Notes: a model not told the origin generated them from the letters alone. A DNA stretch of 64,000 bases from Rhizobiales bacterium Ga0077545 (GCA_001464335.1 LNEV01000010.1:106152-170151); one strand, 5' to 3'. Positions 33,672 to 44,710 are shown, numbered from the stretch's first letter. Translations and numbers: made by a program.

Positions 33672-34885
33672 GCCGGATCGATATCGCAGTTCCTGCCAAC
33701 ACCGCCCCGTCGGCCACTGCAGCTCCCTCGAAAGGCGCGCAGACCGAGCGTGACACCAAGCTCGACGACGTCTTTCAGAAGCTCATCAAGAAGCTCAACG
33801 GCGAGCTCGCGAAGGGCAAGAACGACAAGGACGCGCCCATTACCGAAGAACCAAAGGTCGAGGCGAAAAAGCCTGTGAAACCGAACGGCCCGAAAGCTTC
33901 CGTTCGCGACGATCTGGTCGCTGGGAAGACAACGCCGGACCGTGAAGAACCCGTCACGGAGAATGTTGAGCCCGGCATACATGTCGAGGCCGATGCGCGG
34001 ACCAAACTGCCGACACTTCCGGAGCTTCTGCAGTCCCTGCCCGTGAATGCGAAGGCCGAGAAATCAGCGGTAGCGGCCGATCTACATCCCCGTCAGGCAG
34101 CGCCCGTCGCGACGAACGCCCGAAAAGCGGGTGCCGACGCCAAAGATGGGGGAGTGCCAGACAAGGCCGACGGTCCCGGCCGCAATCCGTTCACGGCACT
34201 TACATCGATTCTGGCCAGGGAGAACATTGGCACCGATGCCGACCCCGTTGTCCCGGAACCGCCGGCCAAATCGCCCAAATTCACGCTGGTCACCCGCGAG
34301 ACGCATTTCGAGCCCGTCGTGCGGACCCCTCCTGTACAGCAGGTGGCGGATATTATTGTCGCGAACATCGCGACGGCTGCGGCTGCGGCTGAAGATGCCG
34401 GCGAAGTCGTCACGACTGGCTCTCCAGCGAGCCCCGAACTCGAAAGCCTTTCTCTGCGTACACCCTCCGATGGTCCGCTCAAGATCCTTCACATCAAGCT
34501 CGAACCCTACGAACTGGGCGAAGTCAGCGTGAAAATGCGGCTTGTGGGCGGATCGCTCGAAGTGCGCCTCGAAGCGTCGCGCGCCGAAACCGCCGATCTT
34601 CTGATGCGCGACAAAGATATGCTGCACAAACTTCTTCGCGCCTCCGGTTACAGCCCGGATGTTGTGACGATCCAGGCCGTAGGCGAAAGCAGCTCCTCGC
34701 AATCGACGAGCAACCAGACAGGCCAGAACGGCGCTTCTGCCCAAAACCCCTCGCCGTTCCAGGGCGGCGAGAATTCCGATGGCCGCCGTCAAGGCGATGA
34801 AACGGCACCCGTGCATGATCAACTTCCGTCTTCCGAAAACGCTTATGACGATGCGCCCGCTGCTGACGGCAATCTTTATCTCTAG
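33668..34885 (+). CDS. fliK: FliK-type hook-length control protein (MotD of rhizobia)
   Basis: The 405-residue protein is polar and probably disordered for its first 260 residues (measuring part). The C-terminal FliK domain spans about residues 270-340: LHIKLEPYELGEVSVKMRLV, then LEVRLEASRAETADLLM and LLRASGYSPDVVTI. FliK sets hook length and triggers the FlhB switch. Rhizobial MotD was shown to be FliK. It is encoded right after motC, as in Sinorhizobium, and overlaps the following gene by about 40 bases. Confidence 0.88.
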   Translation: MSRIDIAVPANTAPSATAAPSKGAQTERDTKLDDVFQKLIKKLNGELAKGKNDKDAPITEEPKVEAKKPVKPNGPKASVRDDLVAGKTTPDREEPVTENVEPGIHVEADARTKLPTLPELLQSLPVNAKAEKSAVAADLHPRQAAPVATNARKAGADAKDGGVPDKADGPGRNPFTALTSILARENIGTDADPVVPEPPAKSPKFTLVTRETHFEPVVRTPPVQQVADIIVANIATAAAAAEDAGEVVTTGSPASPELESLSLRTPSDGPLKILHIKLEPYELGEVSVKMRLVGGSLEVRLEASRAETADLLMRDKDMLHKLLRASGYSPDVVTIQAVGESSSSQSTSNQTGQNGASAQNPSPFQGGENSDGRRQGDETAPVHDQLPSSENAYDDAPAADGNLYL

Positions 34886-35411
34886 CCTGTTCGCATCGGC
34901 CGCAAAGGCCGAGGAATTGACCATCTGCGAGCGCGAGATGCACGCGGCTGCGCAGCACTACGACATTCCGCTTGGTGTTCTCTATTCTGTAGGCGTAACC
35001 GAGAGCGGCGGAAAAAAGGGTCTACGCCCATACGCGATGAACATCGCGGGGCGTCCGCATTTCGCTGAAGATCAGCAGGCCGCCGTCTCGATGTTTCAGT
35101 CTGAGAGGAAAAAGGGTGTCAAACTGATCGATCTTGGCTGCATGCAGATCAATCACCATTATCACCACAAGGAGTTTGCCTCGGTCGAGGAGATGTTCGA
35201 CCCCGCGAAGAACGTCGCCTATGCCGCGCGCTTTCTGAAAGAGCTGCGCCAGCGCGAGGGAACCTGGACGATGGCAGTTGCCCGCTACCATGCCGGCCCG
35301 AACAACAATCCCGCGCAGAAGCGGTATGTATGCCTGGTCATTTCGAACATGGTGCGCAGCGGATTCGGATCCTGGACGCCGAATTCATCAGCGTTCTGCG
35401 GCAAGAAGTAA
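34845..35411 (+). CDS. Lytic transglycosylase, flagellar type (SltF-like)
   Basis: The 188-residue protein has a signal peptide (residues 1-23, ending ASAAKA) and a Slt-like catalytic core: PLGVLYSVGVTESGG carries the glutamate, GCMQINHHYHH the substrate loop, and ARYHAGPNNNP the C-terminal motif. Such enzymes open peptidoglycan for rod insertion and replace the missing FlgJ enzyme domain; Rhodobacter SltF is the known example. Several Met codons could be the start (34779, 34815, 34845, 34851); 34845 best fits the signal peptide. It overlaps fliK out of frame. Confidence 0.85.
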   Translation: MTMRPLLTAIFISSLFASAAKAEELTICEREMHAAAQHYDIPLGVLYSVGVTESGGKKGLRPYAMNIAGRPHFAEDQQAAVSMFQSERKKGVKLIDLGCMQINHHYHHKEFASVEEMFDPAKNVAYAARFLKELRQREGTWTMAVARYHAGPNNNPAQKRYVCLVISNMVRSGFGSWTPNSSAFCGKK

Positions 35412-35691
35412 GTCTTTCTTCTCTTCCTGATTTTACAGGATCCGTAAATCGTTCGGCTACCTTGATTCCGGCTGCCTCTGGAGCAGAGGCAGTGGATGCT
35501 GGTAAATAGAATGCTTATCCGATCCAATAAACCACCATATTTTATCGAATTTCGTCTTTAATGCCTGCTGTCACATTTTTGTACCTGTAAACACGTATGC
35601 ACGGTATGTCAGCCATCACGACGTTCTTCGTTGACGCAGAGACTTAGAAGAAAATAGCTTCCCTTCACGACATCAGCCTAAGGGGGGCTCA
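35412..35691. other. AT-rich intergenic region upstream of ftcR
   Basis: This 280-base gap is distinctly AT-richer than its neighbours. It contains a perfect hairpin, CTGCCTCTG (35472-35480) with CAGAGGCAG (35484-35492), not followed by a T run, which may be a weak terminator or a regulatory site. The ftcR ribosome site AAGGGGGG lies just before its ATG. No open frame here looks like a gene. Confidence 0.5.
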
Positions 35692-36363
35692 ATGTTTATT
35701 ATTATCGACGACCGTGAAATGGTCACGTCCGGTTATTCTTCCGGATTTACGCGCGAAGGCGTTCCTTCCATCGGGTTTCGCGCTCCCGAATTCATCGACT
35801 GGGTCGCCTCCGCTGCCGAAACCGACATTGGAGCTGTCGAGGCCTTTCTTCTCGGCACATGTGACGAACGCGAATCCGTTCCGAAGCTGATCCGTGACCG
35901 CTGTTCCGCTCCCGTTATCGCCCTCAATGAAAAGCCCAGCCTCGAACAGACGCTTGGGCTTTTTGCTGTCGGCGTCGACGATGTCGTCCGCCAGCCCATA
36001 CATGTGCGCGAGATCATCGCGCGCGTCGGTGCCATTCAGAGGCGCGCAAGCGTCAGCGATGACTCGACGCTCGTCAGCAATATGCGTGTCTTCTTCGATG
36101 GCCGTGACCCGGAACTGAACGGCACGCCGCTCATCCTCCCGCGCCGCGAACGTCGTATTCTCGAATATATGGTCAAGAACCAGAACCGCCGCCTGACAAA
36201 AGAACAGATCTTCGATTTCGTATATGGGTTCTGTAATGACGAAGTCGAAGTCAGCGTGGTCGAGAGCCATATCAGCAAGCTCCGCAAGAAGCTCCGCGGC
36301 CGTCTCGGATTCGATCCAATCGATTCCAAGCGGTATATCGGCTACATGCTCGTCAACAAGTGA
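35692..36363 (+). CDS. ftcR: FtcR/Rem-type flagellar transcriptional regulator
   Basis: The 223-residue protein is an OmpR-family regulator: a receiver-like domain (residues 1-120; [38 protein letters not shown]) and a winged-helix DNA-binding domain (residues 130-223; [27 protein letters not shown]). It matches Brucella FtcR and Sinorhizobium Rem. The expected phosphorylation aspartate is absent; the equivalent region reads [10 protein letters not shown] (46-55). Family knowledge says it activates flagellar genes. Synteny motC-fliK-transglycosylase-ftcR is conserved in rhizobia; flgE, normally next, is not here. Confidence 0.93.
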   Translation: MFIIIDDREMVTSGYSSGFTREGVPSIGFRAPEFIDWVASAAETDIGAVEAFLLGTCDERESVPKLIRDRCSAPVIALNEKPSLEQTLGLFAVGVDDVVRQPIHVREIIARVGAIQRRASVSDDSTLVSNMRVFFDGRDPELNGTPLILPRRERRILEYMVKNQNRRLTKEQIFDFVYGFCNDEVEVSVVESHISKLRKKLRGRLGFDPIDSKRYIGYMLVNK

Positions 36364-36437
36364 TCTTCGGATCAAGCTTCGCACAAGTCAGATGGTATTG
36401 ACTGCGGTCTTCGCTTATCCGCAGGAGGTGGTGCCTA

Positions 36438-36905
36438 ATGAGAGTCCGGTTTGCGCTGATGGCCCTGTGCCTCACGGCCCTCCCCGCCAACGCCAATTCG
36501 GTTGTCGTGACAGTTCGCGGCATTCAGGCGGGCCAGGGCATCGTGAAAGTCGGGCTGTGCGACAACGCGCTCAGCCTTGAAGGATGCCCGGTCACAGGCG
36601 AGCATCCGGCTTTGGCGGAAGTGCAGCATTTCGTGTTCGAGAACGTTCCGGAAGGCTCGTTCGGCTTTGTCGGGTTCCAGGATGTGAACTCCAACAGCAA
36701 GTTCGATACGAACATGCTCGGCATCCCGAAAGAACCCTATGGACTCAGCGGTGCGGCGGCCGACAAGATGATCCCGTCCTTCAAAGACACGCTGATTGCC
36801 GTATCGGGAGCTCAGCCGAACGAAGTCACGATCGAATTGCGCACATTCGGCGAGAGAAAAAAGCAGGACAGAGGCCCTCGCATCGCCGACAAGGTCACGC
36901 GCTGA
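36438..36905 (+). CDS. DUF2141 family exported protein
   Basis: The 155-residue protein has a signal peptide (residues 1-19, ALPANAN) and the DUF2141 pattern FVGFQDVNSNSKFDTNMLG then PKEPYGLSG, a beta-sandwich-like fold with a calcium-loop-like DVNSNSKFD. The function of the family is unknown. The ATG has AGGAGGTG upstream (36422-36429), a strong ribosome site. It follows ftcR by 74 bases and may or may not be flagella-related. Confidence 0.8.
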   Translation: MRVRFALMALCLTALPANANSVVVTVRGIQAGQGIVKVGLCDNALSLEGCPVTGEHPALAEVQHFVFENVPEGSFGFVGFQDVNSNSKFDTNMLGIPKEPYGLSGAAADKMIPSFKDTLIAVSGAQPNEVTIELRTFGERKKQDRGPRIADKVTR

Positions 36906-37093
36906 ACTTCATTCAGGCGCCGTTCAGTTTCCACTTGCTAAATCTTTCCTCACGAACGCGCGATTTAATGTTCATTCTTGTGCCGTCTTCGCCGTCACGG
37001 GCAAAAAAACGGCACAAATAGCCTGCACATGGCTAGATTGAACTGCCAGTCCGCGAGATTCGGCTCGTTCCAACGCTAATTTCGTGAGGTCTC
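36906..37093. other. Intergenic region with inverted repeat
   Basis: This 188-base gap holds an inverted repeat TTGTGCCGT (36978-36986) and ACGGCACAA (37009-37017), nine perfect pairs around 22 bases. It may be a weak terminator or an operator for the small gene that follows. Nothing else is recognised. Confidence 0.4.
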
Positions 37094-37372
37094 ATGCTTC
37101 GTATCATCACCGTTTTGGCCCTGCTCGCCGCTCCCACCGCTGCCTTCGCCGATCGCGCCGAGGCCGATGCTTGCGCAAAGGGGCTTTCGGGCGAATCTCT
37201 GAAGACCTATCGGGCCGGTGTCGGCCTTGTTGAACAGAAGCGTACCCTTGAGCAGGCGGTTCGTGCGCATCTCGAGCCGCTCTACAATGCCGGCAAGATC
37301 ACCGAGTCCGAAGGACGCAAGATCGGTGAAGAGGCCGCCAAGTGCATGCGTCTCGTTCACCGCGCCAGCTAA
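37094..37372 (+). CDS. Small exported protein of unknown function
   Basis: The 92-residue product has a signal peptide (residues 1-19, [10 protein letters not shown]). The mature part is helical with two cysteines (DACAKGLSGES and AAKCMRLVHR), perhaps forming a disulfide. The ribosome site GTGAGG is weak but plausible. It stands alone between the DUF2141 gene and the convergent ATP12 gene. I do not recognise the family. Confidence 0.65.
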   Translation: MLRIITVLALLAAPTAAFADRAEADACAKGLSGESLKTYRAGVGLVEQKRTLEQAVRAHLEPLYNAGKITESEGRKIGEEAAKCMRLVHRAS

Positions 37373-37402
37373 GACCTTTCGGGTAACGTCCCGGTTCAAC
37401 TT

Positions 37403-38146
37403 TCAGGCCGCCAGCGCGATCACCCGCGCGGCGGCCTTCATTTCATCAAAACGACGCGCGCGGCGCTCCATCGCCTCGTCGTCTGTGCCCCAGAGCTCGA
37501 TGTTCCAATCTTCATCGAGATGGGCGAGAGCCCAAGCCTCCTCGGCTCCGAGGTGGCCGTGCAGCACCGCAAGCGCCAGCAGCGCCGATCCCGTCAGCGT
37601 GGTGACGACGTTTGCGGCGGCGAGCCGGAAGACATCGAGATCCTCAAGCGGAGACGCGACAGCTTTGAGCGTGGCTTCCGGTTGTGCTGCGAAGACAATT
37701 CCTTCGGCCAGCACGAACCGCGCACCAAGCTCTTCATGAGCCCAAGCGAGTATGGGGTCCCATTGCGCGGTTTGCCGTTCGACAAGACGGTCGGGCCCCT
37801 CCGCGCGATAGCACAGGAGATCCGTGCCCGCATATTTCACGATTTCCGCCCGAACAGCTTCCATCTCGCGCGACACCGCATCGATGGCGGAATTGACGAT
37901 CCGGGACATCGGCATGCTGGACGGGTCGATCTGCTGCCCTTGCGCGTTCCATTCCTCCGCCAAAGCCTTGGCGAGCTCCAGACGCGGCACAATCACAGGC
38001 GCCTTGCCGGGCGTCCGCACAGAGCGCCCGTCGAGAAGCACGGCGAAGCCGCCATCTGCGGGGGCTGCCGTGGCGGACGTGTAGAAGCGCTTGGGCAATT
38101 CCGGACGCATCAGGCGCTGGGCAGCCTGCATCGGACCTTCGGTCAT
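37403..38146 (-). CDS. ATP12 family F1-ATPase assembly chaperone
   Basis: The 247-residue protein matches ATP12: PKRFYTSATAAPADGGFAVL near residue 18, LDGRSVRTPGKAPVIVP, and LAEEWNAQG, then the conserved MPMSRIVNSAIDAV. ATP12 holds the F1 alpha subunit before assembly in mitochondria and alphaproteobacteria. The start overlaps the upstream HAD gene stop by four bases, a pairing common in rhizobia. Confidence 0.93.
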   Translation of the reverse strand: MTEGPMQAAQRLMRPELPKRFYTSATAAPADGGFAVLLDGRSVRTPGKAPVIVPRLELAKALAEEWNAQGQQIDPSSMPMSRIVNSAIDAVSREMEAVRAEIVKYAGTDLLCYRAEGPDRLVERQTAQWDPILAWAHEELGARFVLAEGIVFAAQPEATLKAVASPLEDLDVFRLAAANVVTTLTGSALLALAVLHGHLGAEEAWALAHLDEDWNIELWGTDDEAMERRARRFDEMKAAARVIALAA

Positions 38147-38811
38147 CGAACTCTCTCCACGACGCCGATCAGGGCATCGAAATCATCAAACCGCGCCAGC
38201 ACCGTTTCGGCACCGGCAACCTCGAGAGCTTCGGGTGCGTGATAGCCCCAGGACACGCCGACCGCCCGCGCTCCCGCAGCCCGCGCCATTTCCATATCGT
38301 AGGTTGTGTCGCCAAGCATGATCGTGTGGTGCGGCAGCACGCCGGTTTCGGTCATCGCGGCTGCGACCATGCTCGGATGCGGTTTAGAGGGATGATCGTC
38401 CGCCGTCTGGATGGTCGCGAAGCGGCCGTGGAGATCGTGGAGGTCCATGATCGCCTGCACACCGCGACGCGATTTTCCCGTTGCGACGCCAAGGATGACA
38501 TCGTTGCGGGCGGCCAGCCGGTCCAGAACCTGGAGCGCGCCCGGAAACAGAGGCTCGTGATGTTCCTTGCTCTGCCGCAGTTCGAAAAACGCCGCTTTGT
38601 AGGCCTCGGTCAGTGGCACGGCGTGCGCGTCCGGTTCCTCCTTCACGAGAGCACGCATGGCGGTTTCGAGCGACAGGCCGACGATGGAGAGTGTTTCCTC
38701 CCGGCTTGGCGCCACGAGGCCGACATCCGCGAAGGCGCGGTTCATGGCCGAGACAATCATGTGCTGGCTGTCGATCAGGGTGCCATCGACATCGAAAATG
38801 ACGAGATTCAA
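38143..38811 (-). CDS. HAD-superfamily hydrolase, phosphoglycolate-phosphatase-like
   Basis: The 222-residue protein begins at a TTG read as Met (MNLVIFDVDGTLIDS), with GGAG six bases upstream; the frame continues to 38889 but without family similarity. HAD motifs are D7 and D9 in FDVDGT, GVATGKS for motif II, the lysine in PSKPHPSM, and MLGDTTYDMEMARAAG for motif IV. Such enzymes dephosphorylate small phosphates; the exact substrate is not known. It is coupled to the ATP12 gene. Confidence 0.9.
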   Translation of the reverse strand: MNLVIFDVDGTLIDSQHMIVSAMNRAFADVGLVAPSREETLSIVGLSLETAMRALVKEEPDAHAVPLTEAYKAAFFELRQSKEHHEPLFPGALQVLDRLAARNDVILGVATGKSRRGVQAIMDLHDLHGRFATIQTADDHPSKPHPSMVAAAMTETGVLPHHTIMLGDTTYDMEMARAAGARAVGVSWGYHAPEALEVAGAETVLARFDDFDALIGVVERVR

Positions 38812-38870
38812 GGTGAGCTCCAATTGCCCCTGATGTAATCGTTCCGGCACGTCCGGCCAACCCGGAACGC

Positions 38871-38900
38871 AAAAGCCCGCCGGAGACATCCCCGGCGGGC
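38871..38900 (-). terminator. Rho-independent terminator of katG
   Basis: Arms GCCCGCCGG (38875-38883) and CCGGCGGGC (38892-38900) form a perfect 9-base stem, with AAAA at 38871-38874 reading as a short U tract on the minus strand. It lies 23 bases after the katG stop. Confidence 0.85.
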
Positions 38901-38922
38901 CTGTTTTTGCGCAAATGCCCGA

Positions 38923-41292
<2,370 letters not shown>

Positions 41293-41305
41293 ATTCTTAT
41301 CGAAC

Positions 41306-42199
41306 ATGCTTTCGCTTCGTAATCTTCGTTATTTTCATATGGTCGCCCGCACGGGCCATTTCGGCCGCGCTGCGGAAGCCTGCTCCATAACGCAGCCTGC
41401 GCTTTCCATGCAGATCCGCGAACTCGAAACGCATCTCGGTGCAAAACTTTTCGAACGCACGCGCGAAGGCGCGCGCCTGACGGAGGCAGGACGGGAGGCC
41501 CTCCACCACGCGGACCGGATTCTCGGCGCGGTTGCGGATCTCGAAACCCAGGCACGCCGTGTTCGGGGGCCCCTGTCAGGCCCGTTCCGGCTAGGCATCA
41601 TTCCGTCGGTCGCCCCCTATCTGCTGCCGAGACTGCTGCCGGGCGTGATGCAGCGCATCCCCGGCGCGCGGCTGACGCTGCGCGAAACGCGAACGGCGAT
41701 ACTGATCGAGGAATTGCTCTCGGGCGATCTCGACGCCGTCATCGTCAGCCTGCCGCTCGACAATCCCGAACTCGCGGAGCGCCCGCTCATGCGCGATCCG
41801 TTTGTGCTTGCCGTTCCCGCGGGCAGTGAATTCGCTGCCGCCGACTTCGCCACCGCCGAAATGCTCAACAGCCCCGATCTTCTTCTCCTTGAAGACGGCC
41901 ATTGCTTCCGCGATCAGGCGCTCGATGTGTGCCGCACGCTCGATGCGTCACGGCTGTCGAGCTACGGCGCGACCAGCCTCTCGACCTTGATCCAGCTCGT
42001 CGCCAACGGTCAGGGCGTAACGCTGCTTCCGCAATTGTTCGTCACCGCCGAGGCAAAGGCCGATCCGCGCGTGAAACTGCTGCGCTTTGCCCCTCCCGCA
42101 CCGAGCCGCATGGTCGGCCTGGCCTGGCGGCGCACAGCCGGAATCGAGCGCGATGTCGATGAGATCGAAGCAGCCGTGCAGGACACGCTGGATCTTTGA
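41306..42199 (+). CDS. oxyR: OxyR-like LysR-family regulator
   Basis: The 297-residue protein has a LysR helix-turn-helix at residues 1-60 (LRNLRYFHMVARTGHFGRAA, ITQPALSMQIRELE) and a regulatory domain with the OxyR redox pair region: LLLEDGHCFRDQALDVC (about residues 193-209) contains the two cysteines at the usual positions. OxyR senses peroxide by disulfide formation and activates katG, here transcribed divergently 112 bases away. Confidence 0.93.
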   Translation: MLSLRNLRYFHMVARTGHFGRAAEACSITQPALSMQIRELETHLGAKLFERTREGARLTEAGREALHHADRILGAVADLETQARRVRGPLSGPFRLGIIPSVAPYLLPRLLPGVMQRIPGARLTLRETRTAILIEELLSGDLDAVIVSLPLDNPELAERPLMRDPFVLAVPAGSEFAAADFATAEMLNSPDLLLLEDGHCFRDQALDVCRTLDASRLSSYGATSLSTLIQLVANGQGVTLLPQLFVTAEAKADPRVKLLRFAPPAPSRMVGLAWRRTAGIERDVDEIEAAVQDTLDL

Positions 42200-42208
42200 T
42201 TTAGGCTT

Positions 42209-43195
42209 TTAGTCTTCCGGCGCGTTCAGGATCGGATCGTCGACCTTCGGGTTGAAGCCGAACACGTCGAATGCCTGCTTGAAATGATCGGGCAGCGGCG
42301 CGGTGACGTCGATCGTTCCGCCTTTGGGATGCGGAAGCGTGATCCGGCGCGCCATGAGCATCAGCTTTTTCGGAATTTCGGACGACAATTCCTCACGCGC
42401 CTCGCCGTATTTCGGATCGCCCATAATGGCGTGGCCGATATGTTCGAGATGGGCGCGCAGCTGGTGCGTACGGCCCGTGACCGGCTTCAGCGACAGCCAC
42501 GAGGCGCGGTTCGCGGCATTCTCGACCACGGCGTAATAGGTGATGGCGTGGCTGGAATCGCGTTCGCCATGCCGCGCAACGCGCATCTTCTCATTGCCGA
42601 CACCGCCATCCTTGGTGAGATAGGTCGAAATGCGCCCCTGATTGGGTTCGGGAATGCCGGGCACGATGGCCCAGTAGATCTTGCGCGCCGAGCGTGAATT
42701 GAAGGTCTTGCCGAGCGCGGATGCCGCCAATCGGGTCTTGGCAACGACAAGACAGCCGGACGTATCGCGGTCGAGCCGATGGATGAGTTTCGGCCGTTCG
42801 CCATCAGGCCCCGCGAGCGCGGCCAGCATTCCGTCGATGTGGCGCGTCGTGCCCGATCCGCCCTGCACCGCAAGGCCGTGCGGCTTGTTCAGCACCATCA
42901 CGTCCTTGTCCTCGTAGAGGATGATGCTGCGGATGAAATCGGCATCGGCGGCGTTCACGCGCGCCTTCGGCTTGGCGTCGGCCTTGCCCGCTTCGCCAAG
43001 CGGTGGAACGCGGATGCTCTGCCCGGCTTCCAGCTTCTGCTGCGGCTTCGCGCGCGCACCATCGACCCGCACCTGCCCGGTGCGAAGAATTTTCTGGAGC
43101 TGGCCAAAGGCAAGCGCGGGATAACGGGCCTTGAGGAAGCGATCGAGACGGAGACCGTCCTCGCTGTCCTTCACTGTTACGATTTCAACCGACAT
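42209..43195 (-). CDS. rluC: RluC-type large-subunit rRNA pseudouridine synthase
   Basis: The 328-residue protein has an N-terminal S4 RNA-binding domain (LRLDRFLKARYPALAFGQLQ) and the RluA-family catalytic motif HRLDRDTSG with its aspartate near residue 143, then TGRTHQLRAHLEHIGH. RluC modifies 23S rRNA; distinguishing RluC from RluD needs alignment. It follows crcB by ten bases in the leftward direction. Confidence 0.9.
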   Translation of the reverse strand: MSVEIVTVKDSEDGLRLDRFLKARYPALAFGQLQKILRTGQVRVDGARAKPQQKLEAGQSIRVPPLGEAGKADAKPKARVNAADADFIRSIILYEDKDVMVLNKPHGLAVQGGSGTTRHIDGMLAALAGPDGERPKLIHRLDRDTSGCLVVAKTRLAASALGKTFNSRSARKIYWAIVPGIPEPNQGRISTYLTKDGGVGNEKMRVARHGERDSSHAITYYAVVENAANRASWLSLKPVTGRTHQLRAHLEHIGHAIMGDPKYGEAREELSSEIPKKLMLMARRITLPHPKGGTIDVTAPLPDHFKQAFDVFGFNPKVDDPILNAPED

Positions 43196-43204
43196 GAGCG
43201 CCTT

Positions 43205-43582
43205 TTACGCCCAAGCCCGCACAAGAGCGAGACCCGCGACGAGCCCAAGAACAGAAAGAACGAGCGATGCGGCCACGTATCCCGCGGCCGCCGCATGGGC
43301 GCCCCGTTCCCAGAGCACGACCGCATCGAGCGAGAACGAGGAAAACGTGGTGAAGCCGCCCAGCACGCCGGTGGCAAGGAACAGTCGGACCCCCTGCCCG
43401 CCCTCGTATTTCACGGTAAGCCACGCGACGAGCGCCCCCATGAGGAAGGAACCCGCGACATTCACCGCAAACGTGCCCCACGGATATCCGGTCCCCAACA
43501 GGCGTCCGGCCACAACATTCACACCATGTCGTGCGACCGCACCGAGGCCGCCGCCGACGAACACCAGAAAAGCCGCCTGCAT
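43205..43582 (-). CDS. crcB: CrcB, fluoride ion channel (Fluc)
   Basis: The 125-residue membrane protein has four helices and the Fluc motifs GGGLGAVARHG, YPWGTFAVNVAGSFLMG (with the pore asparagine) and GVLGGFTTFSSFS with the phenylalanine box. It exports fluoride. ATG 43582 has GGAGGACGG directly upstream. In rhizobia crcB lies between rarA and rluC, as here. Confidence 0.95.
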   Translation of the reverse strand: MQAAFLVFVGGGLGAVARHGVNVVAGRLLGTGYPWGTFAVNVAGSFLMGALVAWLTVKYEGGQGVRLFLATGVLGGFTTFSSFSLDAVVLWERGAHAAAAGYVAASLVLSVLGLVAGLALVRAWA

Positions 43583-43590
43583 CCGTCCTC

Positions 43591-44121
43591 CTAGAACCAG
43601 CCGAAATAACCCAGCACCCCGGCAACACCCAAGGGTATCAGCGGATGGATCTTCGTGAACAGCGCAACCGCCGCGGTGCCGAAGGTCGCAATCGACAAGA
43701 GCGGCCGGTCGACCGTGCTGGTGAAAAGCACATAGGCCGATGCGGCGACAAGACCGACCGTGACGGGGATCATCCCGGCCTGCATCGCCTTGCGCCAACG
43801 TGCCTCCCGAAAACGCTGCCAGGCGCCCGAGACGACATAGGCCAGGGTCACCGTCGGCGCGAGAAACGCCCCCATTGTGACGACCGCGCCCAGGAGACCG
43901 GCAACATGCCAGCCGATCAGCGCAATGATCATGAAATTCGGGCCCGGTGCCGCCTGTGCGATGGCGAACAGGTCTGCAAAGACTCGGTCGTCCATCCAGC
44001 CATGCACATCGACCGCCTGGCGGTGGACTTCCGGCAGGACCGTGTTGATACCGCCGAACGCGAGAACCGACAGGATCGCGAATTCGCGTGCGAGCGCGCC
44101 ATACTGGTTGTCGTCGTTCAC
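43591..44121 (-). CDS. chrA: ChrA-type chromate transporter, second half-size subunit
   Basis: The 176-residue protein is one CHR domain: ILSVLAFGGINTVLPEVHRQ near residue 20, FADLFAIAQAAPGPNFMI, then four to five membrane helices. The GTG at 44121 overlaps the stop of the preceding half (GTGA) and has AAGGGGG upstream. Short-chain ChrA pairs act together as a heterodimer to export chromate, or may move another oxyanion. Confidence 0.87.
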   Translation of the reverse strand: MNDDNQYGALAREFAILSVLAFGGINTVLPEVHRQAVDVHGWMDDRVFADLFAIAQAAPGPNFMIIALIGWHVAGLLGAVVTMGAFLAPTVTLAYVVSGAWQRFREARWRKAMQAGMIPVTVGLVAASAYVLFTSTVDRPLLSIATFGTAAVALFTKIHPLIPLGVAGVLGYFGWF

Positions 44122-44690
44122 GGCGCCCCCTTCGCGATGCGGTACCATGCAAAGGCAACGCTGAGCGGTCCGAGTACGAACAAGGTCGATATCAGCGGAA
44201 GACGCAGGAGGCCGATGCCGGTGAAGGATATGGCCGCGATGGCCAAAGCGGCGGGTTCTTCCTTCAGCGTGCTCAGCATTTTGAGCGCCATCGCAACGAT
44301 AAGCCCGACGGCCGCCGCGCTGACCGCTTCAAGTGTCGCGCCCACCCCCTCGAAATCGCGAATGCGGTCGTAGACCATCGCCATGACGATGACGATGCCG
44401 AACGGTGCCGCCACGAGCCCGAACACGCTCGCGAGCGCACCTGGAAGGCCTTGGTAACGATGGCCGAGAATGACGGCCATGTTGACGATGTTCCCGCCCG
44501 GCAGCATCTGCGAGAGCGTCATCACCTCGTTGAATTCATGCGGAGTAAGCCATCCCTTGCGTTCGACCACCATCCAGCGAGCCCACGGGATGACGCCGCC
44601 GAAACCCATGGCGCTGACGCCAAAGAAACTGGTGAAAAGAGTCGCGACGGAGGGAGGCTCGGGAACAGGCCGTTCGGGCGGGACAGTCAT
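44118..44690 (-). CDS. chrA: ChrA-type chromate transporter, first half-size subunit
   Basis: The 190-residue protein is the partner CHR domain: TSFFGVSAMGFGGVIPWARW, then FNEVMTLSQMLPGGNIVNMAV, and several hydrophobic helices to the C-terminus. Two ATG starts are possible, 44690 and 44747; the latter overlaps rarA. It is followed by the second half with a three-base overlap, so the pair is translated together. The two genes sit between rarA and crcB. Confidence 0.86.
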   Translation of the reverse strand: MTVPPERPVPEPPSVATLFTSFFGVSAMGFGGVIPWARWMVVERKGWLTPHEFNEVMTLSQMLPGGNIVNMAVILGHRYQGLPGALASVFGLVAAPFGIVIVMAMVYDRIRDFEGVGATLEAVSAAAVGLIVAMALKMLSTLKEEPAALAIAAISFTGIGLLRLPLISTLFVLGPLSVAFAWYRIAKGAP

Positions 44691-44710
44691 CGCGTGGCGG
44701 GGCGGCCTAT

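Noticed and set aside
43205..44158. 317-residue single protein spanning crcB and the chrA half upstream
   Set aside because: Only the last 125 residues are CrcB-like; the earlier part is the out-of-frame shadow of the ChrA subunit, and a strong ribosome site marks the true crcB start at 43582.
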